Part shown: one piece after another, positions 33,506 through 45,394 of the stretch
Position numbering within the stretch: position 1 is the stretch's first letter
Layout of the letters: each line of letters starts with the position of its first letter
Assembly (NCBI GenBank): GCA_963995505.1
Contig: OZ023197.1
Location: 603,001-667,000 of the forward strand
Reading direction: 5' to 3'
DNA from: Hypericum androsaemum
Taxonomy: Eukaryota > Streptophyta > Magnoliopsida > Malpighiales > Hypericaceae
DNA: 64,000 nucleotides
Position numbers and translations under genes: made by a program
The notes under the pieces: generated by a model
The model's input: the letters and a program-made list of their open reading frames with translations, nothing else
Databases searched by the model: none
What the model was told of the DNA's origin: nothing

Positions 33506-35619
33506 TGATGCAGGGAACGTGGATAGAAAATCGTGAGTCCGTTGATTCTGAGAATACCGAAAAATGACATAGATAATAAGAAAAACTCTTGTTTTTGTTT
33601 ATCAAATCAACCAACTAAAACTATAGCATATAAATCATATTTATGAAGAACTAAAATAAATATATTATATAAAATTCTAATATAACTCAAACGCCTAATA
33701 ATAATCTATAACAATAAATAATTATAAACTATATTCATCCTTATCTCCATTATTCTCCCCAGGTTGGAGCAATTCGCCCTTGAATTTGGTGTCGTTGGCC
33801 AGCTTGAAATCTTCGTACACGCACTCTTTAATACCTTAGACTCGCGTGGAGACATTTGATATCGTCCATTCCAGCAAAAGAAATACTTGGAACCTAGGCG
33901 ACTGCGAATATTCTTCAGATGAAAGACCATGATGAACTCACTTTGTCGAGCAGCTTGCTCTACTTCCTTCAACCTATTCCATATAATCAGCAAAGGATAA
34001 GCTTCAACGTATTCAAACTCGTCAACTCCAAGAAAGTCAACGTGCTCGAGATACACCAACTCATCAGCCACAACTTCTCGTACCTCGTCCTCCTCATAGG
34101 AGTCATAAATTAGTTCACCATTGTCTACATTAACCTCGTCCTCCACATCAGGGGAAGAGTCATAAATTGGCTCACCAAACAAGTCAACAGCGGATGCACC
34201 AAATTCTTCCAACACGTCTTCAACTTCTTAGGGTGGGTGCAGTCCATTGCTTCCTCGAGATCTCAGCCATCTCGTGCTTCAATTCAGTCCAAGTAGCTTA
34301 AATCTCATGCAACTTCTCAGCCATCATATAAAATTGATGATTATATTGTTCCCAAAAGCGATGGTGTTTGTCATCAACATCATTCCAAATGTCGTAAGAA
34401 TATCGGAGAAACAACTCATAAATCAACTGCTCTTTCATCTTAGGCCATCGTGAGATTTTCTGCTTACCACTGCATTTTTGTCAAAGATTGAAGTCAGACC
34501 ACCAATGTATAAGATCATCTCGTAGTCGTCATTTGACAAATCTGACTTTGTCCAGCTCCGCAAATTTGTGAACATCAAAATATATCTCCATATTGACAAG
34601 CCACGTGATAAAATCCCTTCTAGAAATTTCCCAATCGAGATCAGGAATATCACACAAAGTAGGAATATGCATCAAAGAATTAAGCATCTTCAATTAAGCC
34701 TAATAGGGACTAATATGTCAGTTCACAGAACTTGATGGTATCGATCTGTAATTTTACCATGATGGTAAAATTCCAAACGGTCCACCGGCTGGAAAACTTC
34801 ATAATAGTCCTCACAATTCTGTCAAATTCTCAATCAGCCCTCCGAAAAAAATTTCCCAATTCAGAAAATCCTAAATTAGAAAAAGGGTGAAATTCGTGAA
34901 ACCTTCAGGCTAGGGGCGGTGGGCATCGGACCGGACTGTAGGCTGGAGGCGAGCGGTGGACGGTGAGCTCACGACGATCGGTACTGGAGGCGGCGGTGAG
35001 AGCAACGGCGTCATCGGGGTTTGAAGCCCTCAGTCGGGTTCCACTTTCGCGCGTGTCTCTTCTCAGCCGCAAGGAGGCGGCGCGGCCAAGGCGAGCAGTG
35101 GCATCGGCTGCTGGAGAGGCGGCGGTGACGTCGGCAGCCGGGACTTGACGGCCGCATCAAGTTTTTTGTTGTTGTCAAAAACCCTAAACCCATCTGACTT
35201 TTTTTTATAGAACGAATCTGATCAGGAGGATCGAACACGATTGAACACCACGAGGAACGAACACGACTCTTGATACCAACTGATGCAGGGGAACATGGAT
35301 AGGAAATCGAGAGTTCGTTGATTCTAAGAATACCCGAAAAATATGATAGAGTATCGATCCGTTGATTCTACGAATACCAGAAAACGACACAGATAATAGG
35401 AAAAACCCTTATTTTTGTTTATCAAATCAACCAATTAAAACTATAGCATATAGGTCCTATTTATAAAGAATTAAAATAAATTATTACATAAAATTATAAT
35501 ATAACTCAAACGCCTAATAATAATCTATAACTATAAATAATTAATAATAAAATTGTAGATAATTAATAAACTATATTCATCCTTATCTCCATCATTAATA
35601 TTCATTCTTATTTCTATCA
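33506..35619 (-). mobile_element. Second non-autonomous gag-only LTR element
   Basis: It starts TGATGCAGGG, ends TTTCTATCA, and is flanked by the TSD CTCGT (33501-33505, 35620-35624). It splits a stretch that is continuous in copy A. The right LTR is 35281-35619; the left LTR is shorter, about 33506-33752. On the minus strand GTTGGTATCAAGAGTC abuts the right LTR (35265-35280) and resembles a Met-tRNA primer site, so the element reads leftwards. A GC-rich leader occupies about 34910-35150. The interior encodes only a broken gag. Internal differences between LTRs, including a duplicated GATTCT block in the right one, indicate some age. Confidence 0.87.
33770..34680 (-). pseudogene. Decayed gag of the second gag-only element
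   Basis: Gag-like peptides occur in several frames: a stretch with WRYILMF / MEIYFDVHKFAELDKV-like coding near 34540-34620, then an acidic stretch with SSPDVEDEVNVDNGELIYDS (34130-34190). Later come FHLKNIRSRLGSKYFFCWNG and, in another frame, an ending like LANDTKFKGELLQPG near 33765-33800. Frameshifts and stops separate them. No pol sequence seen. Confidence 0.65.
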
Positions 35620-35680
35620 CTCGTGCAAGAAATAACGGGTCACAATATTTTATATATACATATGTCAACTTATATTTTAT

Positions 35681-36076
35681 ACACGACCAAGTGATATTAA
35701 TGATACTTGTTTGACTCCCAATTTTTGAATTGACATGCATTTTTTAATGTAACTTAACTTATCAGTATAATATATGTATGTTTGCTGAAATCTTTCTAAG
35801 CATTTTTCGATATTTAGTAGATGATTTTTTTAGAAAAATTATCATCGGATCCTTGGCATCTTTGCTAATTACTGCTAGGGCTTTTACTATTTTATAAAAT
35901 ATTTTGTTATCTTTCTTATTTTGTTACATTTTATACTCTAGGAATGATAATGGATAGGGCATGATAAAAGTCTATAAAATCTAAAGCCACACCCTAGATT
36001 TCGTGGGAGGATGTTCATGGTCTAAATCAATATTCATACCCTACCCATATAACTATGAGCTTTAAAAATAATTTTA
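35681..36076. other. AT-rich spacer
   Basis: Nothing recognisable beyond AT-rich sequence between copy C and the Mutator-like left half. Confidence 0.35.
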
Positions 36077-36748
36077 GGCAAATTACTCTCAGATCTTTGG
36101 TCTATAACAAAATTATCAGTAAGGTTCCTGCCTTTTGAACAATTATTTTACCTTCCCTATTTTTTCAAAAAATGTTGGTCTCAGGTTCCTGGCTAACGTT
36201 AGCACTTGTTTTTTCATTTTTTTTGTCATAAAAATGATCAAAATATCCTTAAACAAAAAAATTATGACCAACCTCAAGAATCAAGAACACTAAGAACACA
36301 ACACAAAAAATACCAACCAACAATTTCCCCAAGTCCTCGATGAAGCCGATTAGATCATCATCCATCAAACCATAATCAAACCCTCGGTGAAGCTGGACCT
36401 CCTGGAATGCGGTGATAAGCATCGCTCAGCTTCTTATGCAGGTCTACGTCAACAAGGATGACGATTACTACGGCGTCCTGGGAGAGCGAGCTTCGACTCT
36501 GTGACCTCGCTGCAGGCGTCTCTGCTCGCCGCTTCCTTGGACACACAGTGGGAATCGACAAACCAACGGACGGAGACTGAACCCAGATTTGGGTTGTTTG
36601 TCTTTGACAAATCCAACTCCCCCCCCCCCCCCCCCCCGCTTACCTCCCTCCAACTCCCACCATCTACTATCTCTTAGCTGTCGTCGATGTCTCGAGAGGG
36701 ACCCACCCTTGTCGGGCTTGGTTGGTGACGGCGACAGAGAGGGCAAGG
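36077..36748 (+). mobile_element. Left half of a Mutator-like element
   Basis: The left terminus GGCAAATTACTCTCAG...TGGTCTATAACAAAATTA matches that of the element at 47655, including the later TTTTTTTGTCATAAAAATGATCAAAATATC block. Its interior (36340-36745) is GC-rich and ends in a run of about 18 C near 36617. The element is cut at 36748 by an LTR element. The right half is probably 46263-46852. Confidence 0.6.
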
Positions 36749-37185
36749 TGTTGTATATATTTAAATAATCAATTGCAGTTTTTTCTCTAGTCTATTAGGT
36801 GCCTCATCGTGAGTTGCAACCCTTCGGTGAAATGGCACGCTCCTTTTTAGAAATGGTTGTTGCCACCCTTCGGGAACAACTCTTAAGTATCTATAAATAC
36901 TCAGACGAGTTCCAGAGGTAGAATAATTCAGAAATCGAGTCTTCCTTCCTTAGAATTCCATCTTTCTTTTCTGAGCCCAAAATTTGCGATTCTTGTTTCA
37001 AAAAATTCGTGAGAGTGTAATTCTGAAATTTTCGAAAAACATAGGCTTTGTATCCTGGAAGGTTGATTCCTTGAGAACTATTTACACCATAGTAGGAGAA
37101 ATTAATACCTTTAAAGAAAGTATCATTTTTCGGTGTGCCTAGCCTATACTTTCTTTATACTCCATTACCTACATATTATACAACA
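36749..37185 (+). repeat. Left LTR of the outer copia element
   Basis: 437 bp, TG...CA. It contains CTATAAATACTC near 36892 as a TATA element. It ends at TACAACA; no canonical Met-tRNA primer site follows. Confidence 0.7.
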
Positions 37186-38028
37186 ATTTTAAAGGTATTG
37201 AAATTCCTACAATGGAGTCTGTGTTGGTGAAGGCACAATTGAATAATGGTGACTTGACAACAAGATTTGGAGTGAAAGGTTTGCTCGAAAAATTTTCGTG
37301 CATCGTCGGATTTATCGACACTCAAAAGGCCAGCTTCTATCCTCACCTCTTACTACAAGAATCTTAAAGTGTTATTTGTTTGTATGCAAGTGAAGTAGTA
37401 TGAAGGGCAAAGTTTGGTGGCTTAAAATAGTCGAAAAAATTTGCTAATCTTTGGTGTTGTGAGTCATGATTGATAATGTAGTCAATGCTATGATTGTGCA
37501 AAACCAAACCAGACGGATACATGATATGCAACCATCCATCTACGTACTGGTTGTAGACGTAGAGCATATTTTACTTGAATAAAAATGAAAGATAGAAATA
37601 GACTAACATGAAATATGACCAAAAACATGATATAACATGAAATATGTGTTCATTTAAGATGCCTATCATGAATGACTTGTTAGTCACCCATTTGCAAAAG
37701 CAAGTGACCATGCACTTGGATGGCAAAAAGTTACGTCCCATGTTGTCCATACGCTTTGGTGATGGATTAAACTTACAAAGGTTAACCTCTTCTTTTTCTA
37801 CACACACACTTGTATAGTTTTGGGACTGTTGTGGTGCTTTAAACACGTACAGTCATGATGGTTGGTGTATTTTGTTATCCTGGATGAATATATAACTTTT
37901 ACCCAACAAAAAAAGGGGTTAAAAGTGTTGCATGCTAATGTTCTGATAGTTTAAGCAAAAAAAAATCAGAACATTAATATGAATTGAAAAAAGGAACATG
38001 CTGTGACCAAGTTCTTTTGTGAATTAAG

Positions 38029-38793
38029 TGTTGTTTGTCAGAGTTGGTGTACTTGATTAGGATCTTCTTCAGTCGAGGCAAGTGTTGGACACTTTCTCCG
38101 TAAGACGAGATTGCCCCGTATATTTCAGTGCGGTACGGGCTTTGGCAATCGTCCCCAAGATACAACGACTGTTTAGGGTATTTCCAAGACTGTTGCACAC
38201 GTATCTCGAAACTTTCGGGCGAACCCTTATATACCCAGAACTTTCGGACTCTTTTCTAAGTGAAGAACGGGGGAAGAGGAGAAGACAACAATGCTCGGAA
38301 TATGCAATTGCTGCTGGGATGAGGAAATGGCAAGGAGGACACGCCTATTTATAGGCTGGAGGAGGCAGGGAGGCAGCCACCCCGAAGGGACGCATCCGCT
38401 CGGCCAACAGGCTGTCTGGCTGCGCTCGTGGCCCTCCGGTGGCTTCTGGACCCTTCCAGGTGCACCAGGCTGCGCTTGTGACCCTTCTGAGGCTTCTGGA
38501 TCCTTCCAGGCGCTCCAGGCTGCGCTGGCGCCCTTTCGCGACGGATTTCGTAGCCCTTCGGCCTTCTGGAAGTCTCCCGGACTTTCCATCCCGTCGTGCC
38601 TCTTCGGCGGCCAACCTGAAGGTGCTCGCAGCTCCTCGTCGCTTCGGTAGCTGCGCAGCTACCTCCGGGCCCGGGCAAAATACTTAAGGCTCCTCCAGAC
38701 GATGCGCACGTGCGAAGTGCCAAGTGCGCCACAAAGCGCCCATTGTGACCTGCGTCCAATGCGCCATGCGCACACGCACGTGCGCGTGTGCGA

Positions 38794-38865
<72 letters not shown>

Positions 38866-39083
38866 ACGGTGCTTCGCACCGTCCTCGCAGGCAGCTAGCG
38901 GTGGGTCAGCCTTTTGGGTAGCCAATCAAGTTGAGAGGCAAGGAGGGGAATTCCTTATAAACAAGGAACTCCTCCTTGCTCTAATCAATGTGGTATTGCC
39001 CCATTCATTTCCCTTTTGGGCCTCCACTTTGGGCCTTTCCACTTTGGGCCAAATGCATTAAAAAATGCATTCAAAACCCAACA
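38029..39083 (-). repeat. 3' LTR of the nested copia element (left)
   Basis: 1055 bp. Longer than its partner because of a (GCTCGT)n run at 38794-38864 and extra GC-rich units near 38450-38530. On the minus strand TATAAATAGG at about 38345-38354 is the likely TATA box. Confidence 0.92.
38794..38864 (+). repeat. (GCTCGT)n hexanucleotide microsatellite, about 12 copies
   Basis: An uninterrupted 71-bp run in the left LTR. The right LTR at the homologous site has only GTGCGCGTGCGAGGACGG with no expansion. Confidence 0.97.
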
Positions 39084-39626
39084 ATCCCCCACATGAATGA
39101 TAATTAATGCATGCAGACTCTAATCAAAAGTTCTGACGTGTTATTATTGCATCGAGACAGGTAGCTTGCGGCTTTGAACCTTCTCTAGTAATATGTTATC
39201 GGATTTACTCGCTGCTCGGTGAACGTGATGTCTTGAACCGTCAGCTTTTGGTGTAAACCAAGACAATAACATTTACACAATAATAACCCTAGTATATTTA
39301 GGTTCTCACGTTGTGTCCGTTTCGGCCATGGACCGTATCTTGAATTCATAAGTGTTTTTCCCATTTGAAGCGGCCTCACTTCACACTTACATAGGTGATC
39401 TCCTATCAGGAGTATCCTGCCATACTCCACCTTAATCAAGGTATAGGAATCATTAAAAGCGTAATGCTTATCCTTACCACACCTCTGCAGGTTAATACCT
39501 GGGCAGCTTCTGAGAATGAGATAGGTTCCAGGTGATTCACTGAACCCTCCATAACTTAGTTGTCTCATTGAACCAAGTTTGTGGGATCTCCACTCATCAT
39601 GGTTGAGTTACCGCTATGGACGTTCT

Positions 39627-42600
39627 TTAGTGTGTGGATTTTAATCCCATTCCCCTTACTGCGTTGTACATTTGATCTCTATTGATTCCTTTTGTAAAAG
39701 GATCAGCTAAGTTGTCCTTGGACTTTAAGTAATTAATGGTGATCACCCCACTAGAGATCAACTGTCTAACGGTATTGTGTCTCCGACGGATATGTCGAAA
39801 CTTTCCGTTGTACAATGTACTTTGTGCTCTCCCGATTGCAGACATGCTGTCACAATGTATCAATACGGGAGGCACCGGTTTACTCTAGCACGGAATATCC
39901 TCTAGGAAGTTTCTGAGCCATTCAGCTTCTTCCCCAGCTTTGTCTAGTGCTATAAACTCCGACTCCATGGTGGATTGAGCTATGCACGTTTGTTTAGAGG
40001 ACTTCCAAGACACAGCTCCTCCTCCTCCTATGGTGAATATGTATCCACTCGTGGATTTGGAGTCCTTAGTGTCTGATATCCAGTTTGCGTCACTGTATCC
40101 TTCTAATACAGCTGGATATTTAGCATAATGTATGCCATGGCTTATGGTATGTTTTAAATACCGTAAAACCCTTTCCAGAGCTAGCCAGTGATCCTTCCCT
40201 GGATTACTTGTGAATCTACTAAGTTTACTAACTGAGTAAGCAATATCTGGACGAGTGCAGTTTTTTAAATACATCAAGCTCCCGATAATTTGCGCATACT
40301 TCAGTTGCGATACTGGGTCCCCTCGATTATTGGCTAAGTGTAGATTCAAATCTACTGGAGTCTTAACCAGAGGTTTGTCGAAAGCTTCAAACTTCTTGAG
40401 CACGCTTTCCACGTAGTGGGATTGTGTCAAGATAATTTCGTCAGCTTTCCTAGAAATTTTTATTCCTAGTATGACGTCTGCCAGACCCATATCTTTCATG
40501 TCAAAGTGGTTCTTTAACATGTTCTTAGTTTTCACAATAACCTCTTTATTGCTTCCCATAATTAGTAAGTCATCTACATAGAGACATACAATTACGTAAG
40601 CTTCAGGTGTGCCCTTAATGTAAACACATTTATCGCACTCATTGATCTTAAATCCATTTGACAACATTGTTCTGTCAAATTTCTCGTGCCACTGTTTTGG
40701 CGCTTGTTTTATCCCGTATAGTGACTTGACTAGTCGACATACTTTATGCTCTTGACCGGGAGCCACAAACCCTTCAGGTTGCTCCATGTATATCTCCTCT
40801 TCCAGTTCTCCATTTAGGAAAGCTGTTTTTACATCCATTTGGTGGATCTCAAGGTTATAGAGTGCTGCAACAGCTATGAGTACTCTAATCGATGTGATTC
40901 TTGTGACCGGTAAATACGTGTCAAAGAAATCATATCCCTCCTTCTGCTTGAACCCCTTAGCTACCAATCGAGCTTTGTACTTGTCGATTGATCCATCAGC
41001 TTTGTATTTCCTTTTTAGGATCCACCTGCATCCCAAAGGTTTGCAGCCCGGTGGGAGATCCACGATTTTCCACGTGTGGTTTTGCATAATGGATTCTATC
41101 TCACTATTGATAGCTTCCTTCCAGAGAGGAGCATCTGGACTGGACAATGCCTCTTGGATTGTCCTGGGTTCATCTTCTAACGCATAAGTTAGATAGTCCA
41201 GACCGAAAGATTTGGTCACCTTCGTCCGTTTACTACGTCTAAGTTCATCATCTTTCTGATTTGACCCTTGCGTAGTCTCGTGAGCCCTTTTCTTCGGACT
41301 TGCTTCCTTTCTTTCCTTATTAGGAAAGCTATCTTCAAAAAATATTGCGTTCCTTGATTCTATGACCATTCCCGTGTTTATCTCAGGGTTTTCAGATTTA
41401 TGCACCAAGAATCGATAAGCACTACTATTTTGCGCATATCCGATAAAGATGCAATCAATGGTCTTGGGTCCTATTCGCACCTGCTTAGGCTTAGGTATTT
41501 CGACCTTTGCTAGGCACCCCCACACTTTAAGGTAACCGTAGGAAGGCTTCCTTCCTTTCCATAGTTCATATGGGGTTTTATCCCTTTTCTTGTGTGGCAA
41601 TTTGTTGAGAATGTGGTTAGCTGAGAGCACAGCTTCCCCCCACATGTTCTGGGGTAAGCCCAAGCTAATCAACATAGCGTTCATCATCTCCTTAAGAGTT
41701 CGATTTTTGCGTTCAGCTACGCCATTCGATTGAGGTGAATATGGAGCAGTCGTCTGATGAATAATGCCATGTTCTTGACAGAGTTCCTCAAACGGAGCTA
41801 CATATTCTTCTCCTCGATCACTTCGGATCATTTTGATTTTCACGTTGAGTTAATTTTGAACCTCATTCTTATATCTCTTAAAAGAATCAAGAGCTTCGTC
41901 TTTGCCCCTTAGGAGATATACATAACAGTATCTCGTGCAATCATCGATAAACGTTATGAAGAATTTCTTCCCGCCTTTAGTTTGCACGTGTTTCATATCG
42001 CAAGTGTCCGTATGAATTAACTCTAAAGGCGTAGTACTTCTTTCCACTGAATGGAAAGGTGCTTTGGTCATTTTAGCCTCCACACATACTTCACATTTAT
42101 CGGATGGGTTGAACTCTAGATTCGGTAATAAATTTAAACTTACTAACTTTCTTAGCGAGTTTAGATTTACGTGTCCTAATCTACCATGCCATAAATTAGA
42201 ACACTCAGCCAAGTAAGAAGAAGCATTAACTTTATTTTCACCGTTAAAGGTGCGATGTACAGTTATTACATTCATCTTAAATAGCCCCCTTTCTAGATAA
42301 CCCTTTCCTATGAATTGACCCGCTTTGGTCAGTACAAACTTATCAGCCTCAAATACAAGCTTAAGACCGGCTTTGCTTAATAGTGAGCCGGAAACTAAGT
42401 TCTTGCGAATGTCCAGGACATGCAGCACATCCTTGAGGGTCAGCTCCTTTCCTGAGGTCAGCTTCAGGACCACCTTTCCCAGACCGACGATCTTGGATGT
42501 TGCGGAGTTTCCCATGAACAGCTTTCGGCCGGTGATCGGGATATAGTTCGAGAACATCTCCTTGTCCGAGCAGACGTGGCGGGTAGCTCCAGTGTCCACG

Positions 42601-43514
42601 AACCACTCTCTCGGATTGTCCACCAGGTTGGCTTCAAACACTACGGCTGACAGATCTATCTGGGACAAGTCTTCAGCCAGGTTAGCCCTTCCTTGGTCGT
42701 CCTTCTTCGGCTGGCGACAGTCCTTAGTCATGTGTCCGGATTTCCCGCAGTTGTAGCAGTCGCCCTTGATCTTTTTCTTCTTGGGCTTTTGCTCCTTAAG
42801 CTTATCCTCGGACTTCTTCCTTTTCTTGCCACTTTTTCCCTCAGCGAGGTGCACGGTGGTCTCAGAGTTGGCCTTGCCTTGCTTGACTTCAAATTTTCGG
42901 TTGTCTTCCTCGATCCTTAGTCTCACTATCAGGTCTTCTAGGCCTATGTCCTTCCTCTTGTGCTTGAGGTAGCTCTTGAAATCCTTCCACAGCGGGGGGA
43001 GCTTCTCGATCATTGCAGCTACTTGGAAAGACTCGCTGAGTTGCATCCCTTCGGCTTGGATCTCGTGAAGGATCAGCTGCAACTCTTGCACTTGGTCGAT
43101 GACCTTCTTGGAGTCCACCATCTTGAAGTCGAGGAATCGTCCGACGATGAATTTCTTCGTCCCGGCATCCTCCATTTTGTACTTCTTCTCGAGTGAACTC
43201 CACAGCTCTTTAGCGGTCTTAGCTTCCACGTAGACATTGTAGAGCGTGTCGTCTAGTCCATTCAGGACGTAGTTCCGGCATAGGAAGTCGCTGTGACTCC
43301 ATGCATCGAGGGCGTTGATCTTCTGTTGATCTGCCTCATTTTCCGCTACCTTCGGAGCCTCTTCCTTCAAAAATCGGACCAGGTTGAGCATCGTCAGGTA
43401 GAACAACATCTTCTGTTGCCACCTCTTAAATTCGGTACCGTTGAACTTGGTCGGCCTTTCGGCGTGGACAGTTCCCGGGACCGCTGGCACTGGTGCTGAG
43501 CTTGTCGATGCCAT
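39627..43514 (-). pseudogene. Copia gag-pol polyprotein, interrupted by two in-frame stops
   Basis: The ATG at 43514 starts a gag ([14 protein letters not shown]) with the [12 protein letters not shown] gag block. The CCHC knuckle [14 protein letters not shown] is near 42760 and the protease site [12 protein letters not shown] near 42600. GAG-pre-integrase HGRLGH lies near 42170, the integrase from about 42040, the reverse transcriptase box [14 protein letters not shown] near 40590, and RNase H motifs [19 protein letters not shown] split near 40080. A TAA at 41850-41852 lies inside the integrase and a TAG at 39885-39887 lies inside RNase H. Otherwise the frame stays open to the stop at 39627, so decay is recent and limited to point nonsense changes as far as I can see. 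The element should not make a full polyprotein. Confidence 0.93.
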
Positions 43515-43516
43515 CT

Positions 43517-43627
43517 TCAAGTACACAATCTCGTCTTACGATTGTTGTTTGTAGGAGTTGGTGTACTTGATTAGGATCTTCTTCAGTCGAGGCAAGTGTT
43601 GGACACTTTCTCCGTAAGACGAGATTG
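43517..43627. promoter_or_regulatory. Inverted repeats joining the copia leader to its own LTR
   Basis: CAATCTCGTCTTACG at 43526-43540, just outside the 5' LTR, is the exact reverse complement of CGTAAGACGAGATTG at 43613-43627 inside it. TCAAGTACAC at 43517-43526 is the reverse complement of GTGTACTTGA at 43561-43570. This is where a primer-binding site should lie, and no TGGTATCAGAGC-type site is present. Confidence 0.85.
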
Positions 43628-44456
43628 CCCCGTATATTTCAGTGCGGTACGGGCTTTGGCAATCGTCCCCAAGATACAACGACTGTTTAGGGTGTTTCCA
43701 AGACCGTTGCACACGTATTTCAAAACTTTCGGGCGAACCCTTATATACCCAGAACTTTCGGACTCTTTTCTAAGTGAAGAACGGGGGAAGAGGAGAAGAC
43801 AACAATGCTCGGAATATGCAATTGCTGCTGGGATGAGGAAATGGCAAGGAGGGCACGCCTATTTATAGGCTGGAGGAGGCAGGGAGGCAGCCACCCCGAA
43901 GGGACGCGTCCGCTCGGCCAACAGGCTGTCTGGCTGCGCTCATGGCCCTTCGGTGGCTTCTGGGCCCTTCCAGGCAGGCTGCGCTGGCGCCCTTTCGCGA
44001 CGAATTTCGCAGCCCTTCGGCCTTCTGGAAGTCTCCCAGACTTTCCATCCCGTCGTGCCTCTTCGGCGGCCAACCTGAAGGTGCTCGCAGCTCCTCGTCG
44101 CTTCGGTAGCTGCCTCCGGGCCCGGGCAAAATACTTAAGGCTCTTCCAGCCCCTCGCGACGATGCGCACGTGCCAAGTGCCAAGTGCGCCACAAAGCGCC
44201 CATTGCGACCTGCGTCCAATGCGCCATGTGCGCGTGCGAGGACGGTGCGAACGGTGCTTCGCACCGTCCTCGCAGGCAGCTAGCGGTGGGTCAACCTTTT
44301 GGGTAACCAATCAAGTTGAGAGGCAAGGAGGGGAATTCCTTATAAACAAGGAAATCCTCCTTGCTCTAATCAATGTGGTATTGCCCCATTCATTTCCCTT
44401 TTGGGCCTCCACTTTGGGCCTTTCCACTTTGGACCAAATGCATTAAAAACCCAACA
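43543..44456 (-). repeat. 5' LTR of the nested copia element (right)
   Basis: 914 bp, TG...CA. It matches the left LTR with a few percent differences. TATAAATAGG on the minus strand at about 43859-43868 is the likely TATA box, giving a transcript that reads leftwards through the element. Confidence 0.93.
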
Positions 44457-45394
44457 TTAAGAAGGGTTAATGTGAATAAGAAAGGGACTTGCCGTGACCA
44501 TGTTCTACATTAATATGGATTGTTAAAATTGTTGTGACCATGTTCTTTTGTAAATTAAAAGAAAAGCATGGCCGAGACTCACCTCAGTAGATGCAACATG
44601 TGTATGGAAAGGGAGAAGAATATTATGGCAGTCACGGTACTAGTGTTTGCCATATGTATTTTCATACTTGACATTGTTCAATCTAAGGTACGTGAGAAAC
44701 TATTAATTGATAACTATATAGTTGATCATTAAAGGTACATTGGTGTGTACTTGATGATATACCTCGATCAGGCATGTGAAATACTGGAAAGGTTTTTACT
44801 TTTCTATTGTTATTGTGTGGCTTGAATAATTTATTCTTGTTTTGGTAATTTAAACAAGTGATAATAATAAAAAAGAATGACAAAACTAAAATGTTAAAAT
44901 GAAGAGTCACCAATTAATCTTAATGATGGGAAATTGTAAAACTAAATTTTCATGGCTTTAAATTTTCTTTGAAAATAAGTCATCATGAAAAATGGTTAGT
45001 CAATTAAAGGCCGGTGATTTAGAGAAATTTGCTAGGTAGCAAGTTGATAGAGTAGCTTGGTAAAATAGAGAAGGTGTTGAATTGTTTGTGGAATCAATTA
45101 ATAGTTTCATCTATTTGCAAGTATTAAAAAATGAAATTTATTGCTCACGATGATTAGTTTATCACAACAATTTACTATTTGAGCATGATGTTAGAATCAA
45201 CATGTCTCATGATAATTTAATGCAGTTTATTATATAAATACTTTTATTATTTTCGAAGAAATGTGGAGGAGTTTTCTGCATTTGTGGGAGAGGCTTCGTG
45301 TGAGGAGACATCAAGGTCTTGAAAGATAAAGATGGTTAGCAATAAAGAGATTGCAAGTTAGAAAGTTGTGAAGAACGAGAGAATATCGAACCAT

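Larger units (their letters stand above)
28938..35680. repeat. Segmental duplication, copy C
   Basis: Counterpart of copy A. Differences seen directly are: insertion of 40 bases near 29114-29155, loss of HIPP exon 1 and its promoter around 31310-31370, expansion of one 142-bp unit to three (32784-33209), and an LTR element inserted at 33506-35619. Confidence 0.88.
38029..44456 (-). mobile_element. Nested copia LTR retrotransposon with two stops in gag-pol
   Basis: LTRs at 38029-39083 (1055 bp) and 43543-44456 (914 bp) begin TGTTGTTTGT and end AAACCCAACA. The TSD TTAAG flanks the element (38024-38028, 44457-44461). The polypurine tract ATGTGGGGGAT (minus strand) abuts the left LTR at 39084-39094, so the element reads leftwards. 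The gag-pol frame covers 39627-43514 and is broken twice. The LTRs differ by scattered substitutions and by a hexanucleotide expansion in the left one. It has the copia order protease, integrase, reverse transcriptase, RNase H. Confidence 0.95.

Noticed and set aside
34751..34773. Perfect palindrome AATTTTACCAT/GATGGTAAAATT
   Set aside because: A short hairpin inside a decayed retroelement; likely chance or a minor scar.
36617..36636. Run of about 18 C
   Set aside because: A homopolymer that may vary in length or be a sequencing artefact; no function inferred.
38291..39061. Long overlapping frames encoding Arg-Ala, Ser-Thr or Val-Leu dipeptide runs
   Set aside because: They are produced by the GC-rich LTR and its GCTCGT repeat, not by a gene.
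43741..44446. Frames of about 190-210 codons on both strands
   Set aside because: They fall entirely within the right LTR of the copia element and have no recognisable protein content.
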